Source: Cyclina sinensis (Eukaryota; Mollusca; Bivalvia; Venerida; Veneridae). Taken from it: DNA of 64,000 nucleotides. The first letter of the stretch is position 1. Each line of letters begins with the position of its first letter. The position numbers and the translations under genes were made by a program. The stretch covers positions 3,022,603 to 3,086,602 of the forward strand of contig JAAONU010000013.1 in the NCBI GenBank assembly GCA_012932295.1, in the 5' to 3' direction. Shown in pieces: positions 10,732-21,324 of the stretch. The notes below the pieces were generated by a model that did not search any database, was not told the origin of the DNA, and saw nothing but the letters and a program-made list of their open reading frames with translations.

Positions 10732-11561
10732 GTAAGCTTGGACAGAGTAATACTCGGGTTCTTTTGACAATATTTCCACATGTAGCTCATATGTCTAGTG
10801 AAAAACAGTCCAGTGTATAAATGGTTTTAATCTCAAAAATGACCAAAGATCTCTTCAAGTAAAGCCATGCTTATGCGTGCTTTTTTTAGACAGGAAATTT
10901 GACAGTGAAAATAAGGGTCCTGTATTATTATTGTCTAATGCTGACGGCAAATCGTACACCCCCGTCTAGGTGAGCTCAACTTGATGAATTAAAAATACAA
11001 ATGTTGTTTACCACATTTCTGTCATTTATACAAGGTTAATTAAGGAACTTCATCTGTATACTATTTTCAGCTGTTTCTATATAGGTATAATAATGTCATT
11101 ATTGTTACCGTATTTCATCAGATTGTGATATCTGAAATACTTCACATTTAGAAATTTTCATGAAGAACAAGTATGCCATGATCATTGGGTAAAATACTTT
11201 AGAATTCTTAAGTTATAATTTCACATTAATATAATAAAGTTACCATTTGATACATTATTGATGAATTAAAAAAAAGAAGATAGAAGTGTGATCCTATGAT
11301 CAGGAAATAAATATTTATAAGCCAATCATGGCTCAGAAAAATATTTAATTTACTGTTTGTTTTAATGGATATGAGGCAATGATTTTAACACAATGTCTGT
11401 CATTAACTTTGTTTTATGTGTAATTAAAATATGTAATTTTGATGTTTATGATGGGAGTTAGCACACTGTTGTTCATTAGCATATGACACAGTCAAACAAT
11501 AAATGAAGTGTGTGCATTTTATTTAAGACGAAAAATCTTTTACAACATTAGCTGTCTATCT

Positions 11562-12750
11562 ATCTATTTGAGTTTATTTATCGTCGGTATCGGGTGCCCA
11601 TATAACTGATGCACCGTGCAGAGATTTGTTATTTTCAGGGATGTAAACAGTTAACCAGTTAACCTATAAGCCGTTTGTATATGCGGTAAACCTGTTTCAA
11701 ATTTGGCAACCGGTTAACTGGAAAAAATATTAGAAAGTTAGAAAAATTAAAAATACCAAGTTAAAATCAAAATTTTATGAAATATATCAAACATCGCGTT
11801 AATTTCATGTTCTACTTGCCCCTTGCAGGTGTTTACCTGTCAGTACATTAGTCCACCAGAGGTGTGAAAAATACGCTTGTCGCGCAATTAACAGAACAAT
11901 GACACTTTGACACAAGTTTTTCTCCTAACAATTGAAATAGCCTGATTAACAAATTGCTTCATCAGTTGTTTGAAAATTAGATATATCGGCGATTATTGAT
12001 GGTTTTTTTTAATGACGGGAATCAAACACAGTCATATTATTTAAACGATTTAATGTCTTAAGATCAGAAACGTAATCAAAGTGAATTATGTGTAACACAC
12101 GGTACTTTTTAATATTAATGAGTAGCAATTTAAAGATATACGCATTCTGAATTTAGTAAATATTTAGGCAAATGTCGGCAAAGTACAAAGTTCAGAAAGT
12201 AAGTAGCGTAAATGATTGGATCGTAAATACTTGCATAGCAAGGCTGTCTGTCCGTCAGTACCTTTCTGAGTTCATACGTCAGTAAAACGTCTCCTATGGA
12301 TGCAACAGAATCTTCTGCATACATTACAATCCCAATAACCCTCACACAGATAATTTCCTGCATTTCTCTCGTGTATTATTTAAGATTTGTATATGTGGGA
12401 AAATGCATGTGATTAATAATGACGATCCCATATTTCACAGACATTACAATCCTCGATGCTGTTAACAAAGTAACTGTTCGGAAGATCAATCGATTAACCG
12501 GTTAGCAAAATCCAGGAAAAATTGCCATCCCTAGTTATTTTAGTTGTGGGGATAGTGCAAGATACAGAAGGCATCCCGTTTCAGAGACACCCCTGGTACA
12601 TGCTCAGTGTACAGCACTAATACATGGGACCTCAGTTTAACGTCTCATCTGAAAGACAATTAGTAATGTAAGTGGAGGAGTGGGGGATCAGTCTCGGGAC
12701 CCCTGGGTTACTAGTCCAGCGAGTTACCTCTGGACCACTGATCCACTCCC
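11562..12750 (-). mobile_element. tRNA-derived SINE-like element, interrupted by an hAT-like insertion
   Basis: The two flanks (11562-11635 and 12542-12750) together align with the uninterrupted copy at 18037-18326. They share 'tatttgagtttattta' at one end, 'ggggatagtgcaagatacag' in the middle and 'tggaccactgatc' at the other end. On the - strand the outer end reads like a tRNA head (gatcagtggtccag, followed by a degenerate B-box). Joining the flanks by removing one copy of the 8-bp duplication restores continuity. Confidence 0.65.
11636..12533. mobile_element. Non-autonomous hAT-like element, 898 bp
   Basis: The left terminus is CAGGGATG and the right terminus, as reverse complement, is TAGGGATG. 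A perfect 8-bp target duplication GTTATTTT flanks it (11628-11635 and 12534-12541). Terminal C/TAGGGATG and an 8-bp TSD are characteristic of the hAT superfamily. Near both ends there are subterminal 'gttaaccagttaacc' and 'gattaaccggttag' palindromic motifs. No hAT transposase frame was recognised; the 77-codon - strand frame at 12130-12363 resembles nothing I know. Confidence 0.85.
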
Positions 12751-13396
12751 ATTAGCTGTTGATAAAACATTCGGTTTAACATTCGGTTTCATCACTGCCA
12801 TATGAGAGACATCATTTTGACAATGTTTTCTTTTTTTCTTTTTTTTTGTGTCTCCAGAAGGTTGGTGTGTGGGGGGGTCCACAGGGGACTTCAGATTTGC
12901 TCCTGTCTGTACATTTGTCAGTCTGTCTGAAAGTTTGTTGTGCACTCAGAAACAACTATTAGACCTTAGGCTATATAACTTAATTCAAGTATAGATCAAC
13001 ATATAAAGTTGTGCACTTCGGATTTTGCATCCTACTCCACTGAGGAATTGATAGAGTAATAACCTATGACTGATTAAAAATACTTATGTTTGAGTTTGTG
13101 TTGCGTGTTGAGTGAAAACTTTGGGTTATGAAACTTGAACAGGAGTATAGATCAGCATATGAATTTGCACAACGAACACTTACTGTTGGTTGTCCCCCTT
13201 TGCTGAGGAATAACACTATTATGGCCTTTGATTCAAAATAGGTATATTTCAGCTTTTGCCTCTGAGGAAAATTAGTGTGCCACCAGATACAAGGTTATGA
13301 AAATTTACAATTAGGTAAATTAGTATGTTAGGTTGTGTTCTGTGGGTTTCACATCCCCCTTGTCAAGGAATGACAGAGTTTGGCCTTTGAGTTTTT

Positions 13397-14295
13397 AGCT
13401 CACCTGAGCAAATGCTCAGGGTGAGCTATAGTGATCACCCTGTGTCCGTCATCAGTCATCCCGTCGTCAGTCATCCGTCGTCAACATTTAACTTTAAATG
13501 ACATCTCCTCCTAAACCACAAAGCTATTTTTAACCAAACTTTACAGAAATGTTCCTTATATTGCCCTTTTCTAAAAATTGCTCAAACCATTCTGCTCCAT
13601 TGCACATAAGGACTGCAAAAGCTAAAAATAGAAAAAAAAATCAAACAACATCTCCTCCTAAACAGTTGGGTGATTTGCCACTGAATTTCACAGAAATGTT
13701 CCTTACATAACCCTCTATTTAAATTGCTAAAATAATTCTGCTTCATTGAACAAAAATGCCACCAGAGCTAAAGATAGATTTTCATCAATATTTGACTTCA
13801 AATGACATCTCCTCCAAAAACACTTGGCCATTTTAAACCAAATTTGACAGAAATGTTCCTTATAATGAATGCCCTTTTCTAAAATTGCTCAGACCATTCC
13901 GCTCCATTGCACATAAGGGCTGCAAAAGCTAAAACTAGAAACAAATTAAAACAACAACTCCTCCTATACCGCTGGGTGATTTTCCACCAAATTTCACAGA
14001 AATATTCCTTACATAGCCCTCTATTAAAATTGCTTAAATTGTTCCGCTCCATTGAACAAAATGGCCGCCAGAACTAAAGATAGGTTTTCTTCAATATATG
14101 GCTTCAAATTACATCTCTTCACATGCTGTTATCATGAAATTGCTTCTGCCCCATGGATTTTTTTGTATAAAATTTGAGATCTTAGAGTATCTTCAATTAG
14201 AAAATGTAATGTTGCATCTGATGTTTGCTTAATGTTTGGTAGACCCTCAAGCAAAATACCCAGGTGAGCGATCCAGGGCCATCATGGCCCTCTTG
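13397..14295. mobile_element. 'agctcacctg ... caggtgagcga' element, copy 1
   Basis: It begins AGCTCACCTGAGCAAATGCT and ends CAGGTGAGCGATCCAGGGCC plus 'atcatggccctcttg'. The outer bases are inverted (agctcacctg / caggtgagc). The first part has gtccgtc-type repeats ('ccgtcatcagtcatcc'). The interior holds about four diverged units of about 150 bp sharing 'gacatctcctcctaaac' and 'cagaaatgttcctta'. The same ends recur at 34555 and 40212. No protein is recognisable. Confidence 0.7.
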
Positions 14296-14770
14296 ATAAA
14301 AATAGGCATGTTTGATCTTTTGTCACAAGCTGACACCCTTGATCATGAAATTTGGAGAAGTATTTGTTGTTATATGAAGATCTACATCTGGATTTTCTTC
14401 TTCTTGGCTCCAGTCCCACTTCTTTTAATAGTATGCCCATCCTACCCTCCCTTTTTTGGAAAATAGGTATGTTTGAGCCTGTGTCACATGCAGAGAAAAA
14501 AATTTCACTCTGAGTTATGAAACTTTGGAGAAGAATATGTAAGCACGCCTTAGGTACACACATTTGTAATGGACAGATACCTCACCTTGCTGCTATCTTC
14601 CCAAGGTCTTCCCTCTGACCCACTATTTGCCAGCAAATCCACAAGCCTGCAGGTCCATCTACCCAGCACCATACAAGGACAAGGTTGGAGGTCCAGAATG
14701 GGGGCACCCATGTCCTTTAGACAAAATGCTAGATTAACTAGTTTGGTTTTATTCCATATATGAAAATGTG

Positions 14771-15223
14771 TTTCAGGCATTTATGCGCTGAGCATGTGAT
14801 ACTTATTGTTTCAGGCATTTATGTGCTCAGCATGTGATAATACTGTTTCAGGCATTTATGTGCTGATCATGTGATACTTATTGTTTCAGGCATTTATGTG
14901 CCGAGCATGTGATACTTATTGTTTCAGGCATTTATGTGCCGAGCATGTGATACTTATTGTTTCAGGCATTTATGTGCTCAGCATATGATACTACTGTTTC
15001 AGGCATTTTTGTGCTGATCATGTGATACTTATTGTTTCGGGCATTTATGTGCTGATCATGTGATACTTATTGTTTCAGGCATTTATGTGCCGAGCATGTG
15101 ATACTTATTGTTTCAGGCATTTATGTGCTCAGCATATGATACTACTGTTTCAGGCATTTTTGTGCTGATCATGTGATACTTATTGTTTCAAGCATTTATG
15201 TGCCGATCATGTGATACTTACTG
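14771..15223 (+). repeat. 37/38-bp minisatellite made of a copied 3' splice site plus exon start
   Basis: Twelve units begin 'tttcaggcatttatgtgc' at 14771, 14809, 14846, 14884, 14922, 14960, 14997, 15035, 15073, 15111, 15148 and 15186. The thirteenth copy (15224) is the genuine acceptor and first ~20 bases of the coding exon at 15230. Ten of the twelve intronic units keep an intact tttcag|gcattt(a/t) acceptor followed by codons for HL/FCA-type residues; unit 8 has tttcgg and unit 12 has tttcaag. Units 5-7 and 9-11 have the same order of variants, so blocks were also duplicated. Confidence 0.95.
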
Positions 15224-15229
15224 TTTCAG

Positions 15230-15317
15230 GCATTTATGTGCCCAGCATACATTGGATGACAAGAATACAGCTCAGGCTAGAGTACAGATGCAGATTGTGT
15301 CACAGTTAGAAGTTCAG
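15230..15317 (+). CDS. FOXP: FOXP exon: end of zinc finger and start of leucine zipper
   Basis: The acceptor is ctgtttcag|gcattt, the last of thirteen similar acceptors, and the donor is gttcag|gttagt. It enters in phase 2, completing a lysine, and leaves in phase 0; 88 nt. It reads HLCAQHTLDDKNTAQARVQM and then QIVSQLEVQ, matching human [20 protein letters not shown]. The histidines at residues 111 and 116 complete the C-x4-C-x12-H-x4-H finger begun in the previous exon. The zipper heptads start at about RVQMQIVSQLEVQ and continue in the next exon. Only this copy of the repeated acceptor is followed by the full coding sequence. Confidence 0.95.
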
Positions 15318-18036
15318 GTTAGTGCTGGAAGACTTCTTTAACATTTGCCATAAAATGCTGCTGTTTTATACTGGTAAAATATTGTCTTTTTGGGCAGTTG
15401 GGCATTTCATTATAAGAAATCATTAGAAAAAATGTTTTCAAAACTTTTGAATTGGTGTCTTGAAATATGTAGATTTTCTTGTCCTTTATTTTTTCTTTCA
15501 GAAATTTTATATCATGAAAGATACATAAATTACAGTGACACATTGGCTGTGGTTAGTGATCTCTGCAGCTCAATTTGATTGGTTAAGAAATTTGTTGTTT
15601 CTGTTTACTGCATTTTGTTGTTCTTTTTTATTAAAAGAAAGTAGGACCAAGTTGTAGTGATTCAGTAGTATACTGCTAATGTCAGTTTAGTTAACAGGTA
15701 ATAATGTTAAAAGTTAAAACTTAGAAGAAAACAAGTGTAAGTTTTGGGATCGTTTTCAGAAAAGACATTGTTATTAACTGTGTTTAGGAAGGTGGGAGAA
15801 TGGACAGAGTGAATAGTATAGATAAATTTTTGTTAGATCTATGAACATCATGAAATGATTTTTGCCATGCAGTATGAGGTAAAAATGACTGAGCTCTGCT
15901 GTATTCAAGGCAGAATTTCCTGCTGGTGATGAATATTTGCCCTAATAAGTCTGTCCTGAAATTAGAAACTCTAGTTTATAAAGGTATCAATGTATTTACA
16001 TAATAATTATGGATAGATCTACATTACTAAATATCATGCTTGAAATACTTCAAATGTAATGTCATACCAGAACGAATATGGTAAATAAGCCGTTGATGAC
16101 AGCGGTTTTATGATATTTTTATGAGGCTCGTGACGGATTGACGATATTTGGCTAGTTCCTGATGACTACAGAAAGCATGTCCAAGCAGTGTGTCATGTTC
16201 AAGCATGTTTTCTCTGATCACATGAACGCAATATCGCATGTCTTGCATTATTTTTCATTTGTCATTTGTATTGTTACAGTAAATAAATAATTTATATTGT
16301 TGTTTCATATGAAGTAATTAAACTAACTTTTGCACAATAAAGTCACGACTTTTTCATTTTGAACCCTTTATGGCAACCCAAATATATTGTGATGGATAAT
16401 GTCAAAAGAGATTACATTACTTTGAATTTTTACAACTTTTTCAAAAACAGGAGTTTTATATCTTGAATTTGAAAAGAAAAAAAATCGTAAACTTTTAACT
16501 GTGTTATTAGGAGATTCTGAGGAGTTTATTTATCTTACTGTTTTCTGAAAGTTTTTAATGTTTTTATTGTAAAGATAAAATACTTTTACTTCATTTTTTT
16601 CTTTCAAAAATAAACAAATGAAGAAAAAAGATAAATGATTAAAATTCTGTTTTTGATTTATAAGGAAGTCCCCCTGCTAGAATTACATACTTTTAGTATT
16701 TAATTTTAGAACTTTGCAAGCAGACTTCATGTATTAAACTGTTTTTAAATTGATCAAATTCAATCTAATTTTGCTATTTAATTTTTGAAAACAGAAATTA
16801 TAAGGAAATAAAAATGATTTCTCCAGCTTGAAAGAATAAAAAACAAATCAATTAGTAAATGAAATGAAGTCTTTGAATATTAATGGCAGAATTCTGGCAA
16901 AACGTTTGTATTCTTAATTGATGCATTCTATGTTTTAGAAATGTACATTTCATTCTTTCAAAATTTGATATCTGAAAAAAAGTTATTATTTGAAAGTAGT
17001 AAAAAACCCTGTTAGTGAGTGAAATAAAGTCTTTGAATATAGGTGACAGAATTCCTGGCAAAATGTATTCAGGTTTTATGTCATATCTTATGTTTTAGAA
17101 TCACTTAAATATTTTTTGCAGTAATAAGATGCACTCACCTGTCGTGGTAATGAGACATTTATGTTGTCTTTAAAGATGCATAGTTTACACTTCATGTTTT
17201 AATTGGACCGATGAATTTATTTTCCGTATGTCGTGCATTTAAATTTGAAATAGATACAGCAATAAATCAGACTGGGGAATTCAATGTATAGAATGACGGC
17301 ACTTCCCTAAACAAGGTTCATTTGTCTGCACGCGGGGACATTAAACATAATGTAGTTACTTAATTCAGTCTAGTTGCAATTAATTTGTCACCTGAATTGT
17401 TTTATTTGTTGGCGTATGTCAACTTGACGGAGAGAAGGAAGAGGTTGAGACGGCTCACAAACAGATAAACAATCAAAATCATTGTTCCATGCACCATGAA
17501 TAAACAATTGCGAGATTACTTTTTTCTCTGTATACTATTGGCCCACTAACCTCAATATGTTGTCAAGTAGACGTTAAACTTTCCCACTGTGTGAAAGATG
17601 TTCTGATATCGTAACAGATGTGGTTTGAATAATCAACTTAAAAAGTACTAGAAAATGTTGGTTAATTTGTTGCAATACAATATGTAATCAGCAAGTATAA
17701 CTGTCACCTTTGTTAATTGATGGGTAAGGCTTTATAGAACAGCAAAAATGCAAGAAATGACACTTCGATTCTGACAGTGTTGAAGGTTGAGTCAATCTCA
17801 GATATTGATTACTTATGCTGTTTCATAGTCACATTTTACATGGATTAAATAAAAGTTTCTATCAGTGGAGACTGTGATGATATTGTATAAGACTTACATT
17901 TGGCAGCTTTATTAAAAGTTGAGAAATAATCCAACATGACTAGGTTTGACATGTCAAAAAATGAATGATTTATGTCAGTTTGAATATGGTATCAATTTGG
18001 CCGTTAACATTGTCAAATACATAGGTCTTGTCTCTA

Positions 18037-18326
18037 TTCTATTTGAGTTTATTTATTATCAGTACTGGTTGCCTGTATGACCTACACCCCCTGCAGAGAT
18101 TAGTTATTTTATTTTGTTGGGGATAGTGCAAGATACAGAAAGCATCCCATTCCAGAAACACCCATAGTTCTTTTGCATGCTCAGTGTGCAGCACTGATAC
18201 ATGGGATCTCGGTTAAATGTCTCTTCCGAAAGACAATTAGTAATTTTAGTGGAGGAGTGGGGGATCGATCTTGCAACCCTGGGGTTACCAGCCAGCGCAT
18301 TACCACTGGACCACTGATCTGCTCCT
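18037..18326 (-). mobile_element. tRNA-derived SINE-like element, uninterrupted copy
   Basis: About 290 bp, the intact counterpart of the interrupted copy at 11562-12750. On the - strand it starts ggagcagatcagtggtccag (A-box region) with a B-box-like stretch about 40 bases on. It continues through a body with 'ctgtatcttgcactatcccc' and a tail 'ataaataaactcaaatagaa'. A short tail-like fragment recurs near 61303. Confidence 0.65.
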
Positions 18327-18851
18327 AAGTACATTGTAGTTGTTATAATTATTTATTTTATTACCATTATATTATTTGATTGAGGGGTCAGAGTGCCAGG
18401 TGACTGTCAGCATTTCACACTTCTGGCATGAGAACTGGTTTGATTCCAGGAAGCTGGCATCAAGTAGAATTTTGGGGATTTGTACAAGTTGCAACAATTT
18501 ATATCCCAAAGCACTATATATTTTTAAAAGAATGAATCATGACTTTTCATCTTATTTGCATGAATTTTTCAGTAATTTAATATTGTTATTTTCTAAATCG
18601 ACAGGTGTGTTAAATGATATGCTGGTATTTATGACAGTAGCATTTTCATTAATTTAGAAAGTTTTATTAATTCATGGTAAATGATGGTATGGTTTTAACA
18701 TGATAAATTTTGCGGCTTGTTTGATCTTTAATTATGAACCTCACCCACTTATTGTATAAATTAAGGTGAGTAGTGATATTTAGTCAGACCAAAAAAATGT
18801 TTCCATGATTATGTCAATTAAAGCTTCTTATTTCCTTAAAAACTGTTCTAG

Positions 18852-19043
18852 AACAATATTTTCCTGTGCAGTGAACAATATTCTTGAACATTATGAGGAG
18901 AAATAAATAAAAAAAAAAAGAGAAAAAAAAATGCAATAGAATGCGACATGTTGAAGATACAAATGTATTTGTTTCCTGTCTTTGTGCATGTCATTGAAAT
19001 GTTCAAGAATATTATTCCTTGTGAAGAATATATTGTTCAATGT
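18852..19043. repeat. Foldback (inverted repeat) of about 45-bp arms
   Basis: 'gaacaatattttcctgtgca...gaacaatattcttgaacatt' on the left pairs with 'aatgttcaagaatattattc...gaatatattgttcaatg' on the right, across an A-rich spacer of about 105 bp. It is a MITE-like foldback with imperfect arms and no coding capacity. Confidence 0.65.
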
Positions 19044-19311
19044 TAGTCTTTGTGTATAGTTTTTGATGTCTCAGTTTTTTCTGTTTTCGAAATATTGTGC
19101 AGAAATATTGTAAACGTATGCACAGGATGAAAAAAACAAAAGCTTTATACTGCTCAGGGGTGAAAGAATAATGACAGTTTATTTTGAAGATGGAAAAATA
19201 GGTATTGTTATGTAATGAATTTACAGTAACTTGGGTAGAAAAAAGTAAAATTCTTTGATGATTTTATTGTTGCTAAGGGAGCAATTATTATAATGACTTA
19301 CTATTTTACAG

Positions 19312-19416
19312 TTGACAAGGGAGAAGGAATTGTTACATGCAATGATGCAGCATCTTCATACACAACCTCAGAGAAAAAATCAGGACAATGAAGACCATAA
19401 AGCCTCAGAGAAGAGT
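19312..19416 (+). CDS. FOXP: FOXP exon: second half of the leucine zipper
   Basis: The acceptor is attttacag|ttgaca and the donor is aagagt|gtgagt; phase 0 at both ends, 35 codons. It reads LTREKELLHAMMQHLHTQPQ, aligning with human FOXP LSKERERLQAMMTHLHMRP. It completes the coiled coil that lets FOXP proteins form homo- and heterodimers. The tail (RKNQDNEDHKASEKS) is divergent. It does not contain the PLNLV corepressor-binding motif that vertebrate FOXP1/2 carry soon after this point. Confidence 0.95.
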
Positions 19417-19818
19417 GTGAGTCATAAGTTTTGTAGACATTACTTGTTATTTTTGTTGCATTTTTTACTCGAGAAAACTTGTTTTTTGTCCATCTGATTA
19501 TTTGAAGTCACAGGAAGTGGTCATTTTGCTTTGAGATCAAAAGAAAAATGGTTATATTTATTGCATCTTTAATTTATTGTAAAACATGTAAATTATAAAT
19601 ACTTTTGAGGATTTTTTCTTGCTATGAAATGTATATTTACTCATGTTTATAAGTATTTTTATTGTAAGATTATGTTTTACTTGATACTTATTAATTAAAT
19701 TTTATTTCTCAAGATCAGATGTACATTATGTTTTTTTTTTATAGAAAATTAAGAAAGTCTTCATCTCTTACTAAATATTTGCCTTTCATTATGTAATGGT
19801 ACATTTCAAATATTACAG

Positions 19819-20107
19819 ATCAGTTCTAAAGTGCCATCCAGTATTGTAAGTCCCGTGAAACCCATGTCTGCAGGGAATAACACACTACCTGTACACCCAC
19901 CAAAGAAGTCCTCAGCACCACCGAGAATGAGCACGGCTGGTGCAGGACTAGCACCCCTAGTGATACCTCCACAGTCTTCTCTTGCTTCAGTGACCTCAGC
20001 TGTACCAGGCAGCCTACTTTCTCAGTCTCAACCTACCACCCCAACCGGAAGCCTTGGACCCATGAGACGAAGGGTTTCAGACAAGTGCAATCTCCCCATA
20101 TCAGCAG
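19819..20107 (+). CDS. FOXP: FOXP exon: Ser/Pro-rich linker to the forkhead domain
   Basis: The acceptor is atattacag|atcagt and the donor is tcagcag|gtacgt; it enters in phase 0 and leaves in phase 1, 289 nt. It encodes about 96 residues rich in Ser, Pro, Thr and Ala, probably disordered, ending GPMRRRVSDKCNLPIS. This matches the conserved FOXP pre-forkhead stretch (human AIRRRHSDKYNIPMS). RRRVSDK is basic and may act as part of a nuclear-localisation or phosphorylation site (inference). Confidence 0.93.
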
Positions 20108-20366
20108 GTACGTAGACAGCATTTTTTGTGTACATAATTTTAATTTTCTCCACTAGATTGAAATGAGAGCTATTTAAACTTATTTAAATCACTGCAGAGA
20201 CACCACACCAAATTGAACCAGTCATGGAGAGAAGAACCATTGACAAACAAAAATACACCTTTATTTAAAAGTCACCTTTTGTGTGAATTTCTTATTTGTC
20301 TGCCATCTGTTTAACTTAAGTCATTAAACAGACCTGATTTCACATACATGCTTTTATTTCTTTCAG

Positions 20367-20443
20367 AAATCCAAAGAAATCGAGACTTTTATAAAAACAC
20401 TGATGTGAGACCACCTTTCACGTATGCTTCATTGATAAGACAG
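20367..20443 (+). CDS. FOXP: FOXP exon: start of the forkhead domain
   Basis: The acceptor is tctttcag|aaatcc and the donor is agacag|gtaaaa. It completes a Glu codon and leaves in phase 0. It reads [20 protein letters not shown] then SLIRQ, matching human [33 protein letters not shown] is the first strand and helix 1 of the winged-helix fold (from about residue 285 of the visible protein). The intron after Gln splits the domain, at the position seen in vertebrate FOXP genes as far as I recall. Confidence 0.97.
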
Positions 20444-21324
20444 GTAAAAAAAAGATAATTGAATCCAAAAAAAAAATTAACTGTGTATCAATTCAGTTTT
20501 GATTATAGCCAAGGAGAGTTAGCTTAAATTATGGGGTGTCGTCTAATCTTATAGTAAGATTTGGAAGTTACAGCTGATTTAAAAACAGAAAATTTGATAA
20601 TAATAAGGTAATTTATAAGAAGCATTTGGCCTGAAAGATCCAAGTTCACATGCAAATATAAAATTTTAATTTACAAACAGCTGTAGACAAGTATATTTGA
20701 AAAATGCTGTATTTCATTTTTCTTTGCAGTCTAGATATTTTCAAGAAACCTGTGCCATCAAAATTGTAAATGTTGCTTAGCAACACCTTCTGTTATCAGC
20801 TAAAATCTTTAGAAGTAGTTGTTTAGAACCAAGTTACTCAATAATTTGAGCATGGTAAATAAAGGAAAATTTACATGTACAAATACATGCAACAGAAAAG
20901 CCTTGTGCCAATTAACTCTCTTCCATAATATTTTATTGTCCAAAAATGTGTTACAAGGGAGGTAATAACAAAAAACTGAGAGGCTTTCCCACTCCCTCCC
21001 TTTTTATTCCAACCCCACTCAATAAAAAAAATGCAAGTGAGTGGGGGGGGGGTTTGAGTACAATTTTATTTCTTTTCTGAAACCTTATTTTCTACAGTAA
21101 GCTGAGAAGTACATGAAATTTCAACAGAATTAGCTTAGAAAAGATGAGTGCATCTCTGTTCTAGTTATAACAGGTCAACTCTAAATCTAGGGATCCCAGC
21201 TTGGAATCACCTGTCCTACACTAACAGTGTCAATAGTCTTTCTGATTTGACCTATGTAATTCAGAGTAATCAGAGATGTTGTTTGAGGATGTGATTCTTC
21301 CTGTATCTTGCTTTTTTTAAGGGT

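Larger units (their letters stand above)
10732..15229. other. FOXP intron, heavily loaded with repeats
   Basis: This 4.5-kb intron separates the cysteine and histidine halves of the zinc finger. It holds the nested SINE/hAT pair, the 'agctcacctg' element and the 3' splice-site-derived minisatellite, all listed separately. No additional exon could be supported between them. Confidence 0.7.
15318..19311. other. FOXP intron within the leucine zipper
   Basis: A 4-kb intron holding the SINE-like element at 18037-18326 and the inverted repeat at 18852-19043. A pair of similar 47-bp segments ('agtctttgaatat', about 16860 and 17019) is also present. No exon supported. Confidence 0.7.

Noticed and set aside
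7748..15223. CRISPR-like arrays (48-bp and 38-bp direct repeats)
   Set aside because: Units are head-to-tail without unique spacers and the genome is eukaryotic; these are minisatellites.
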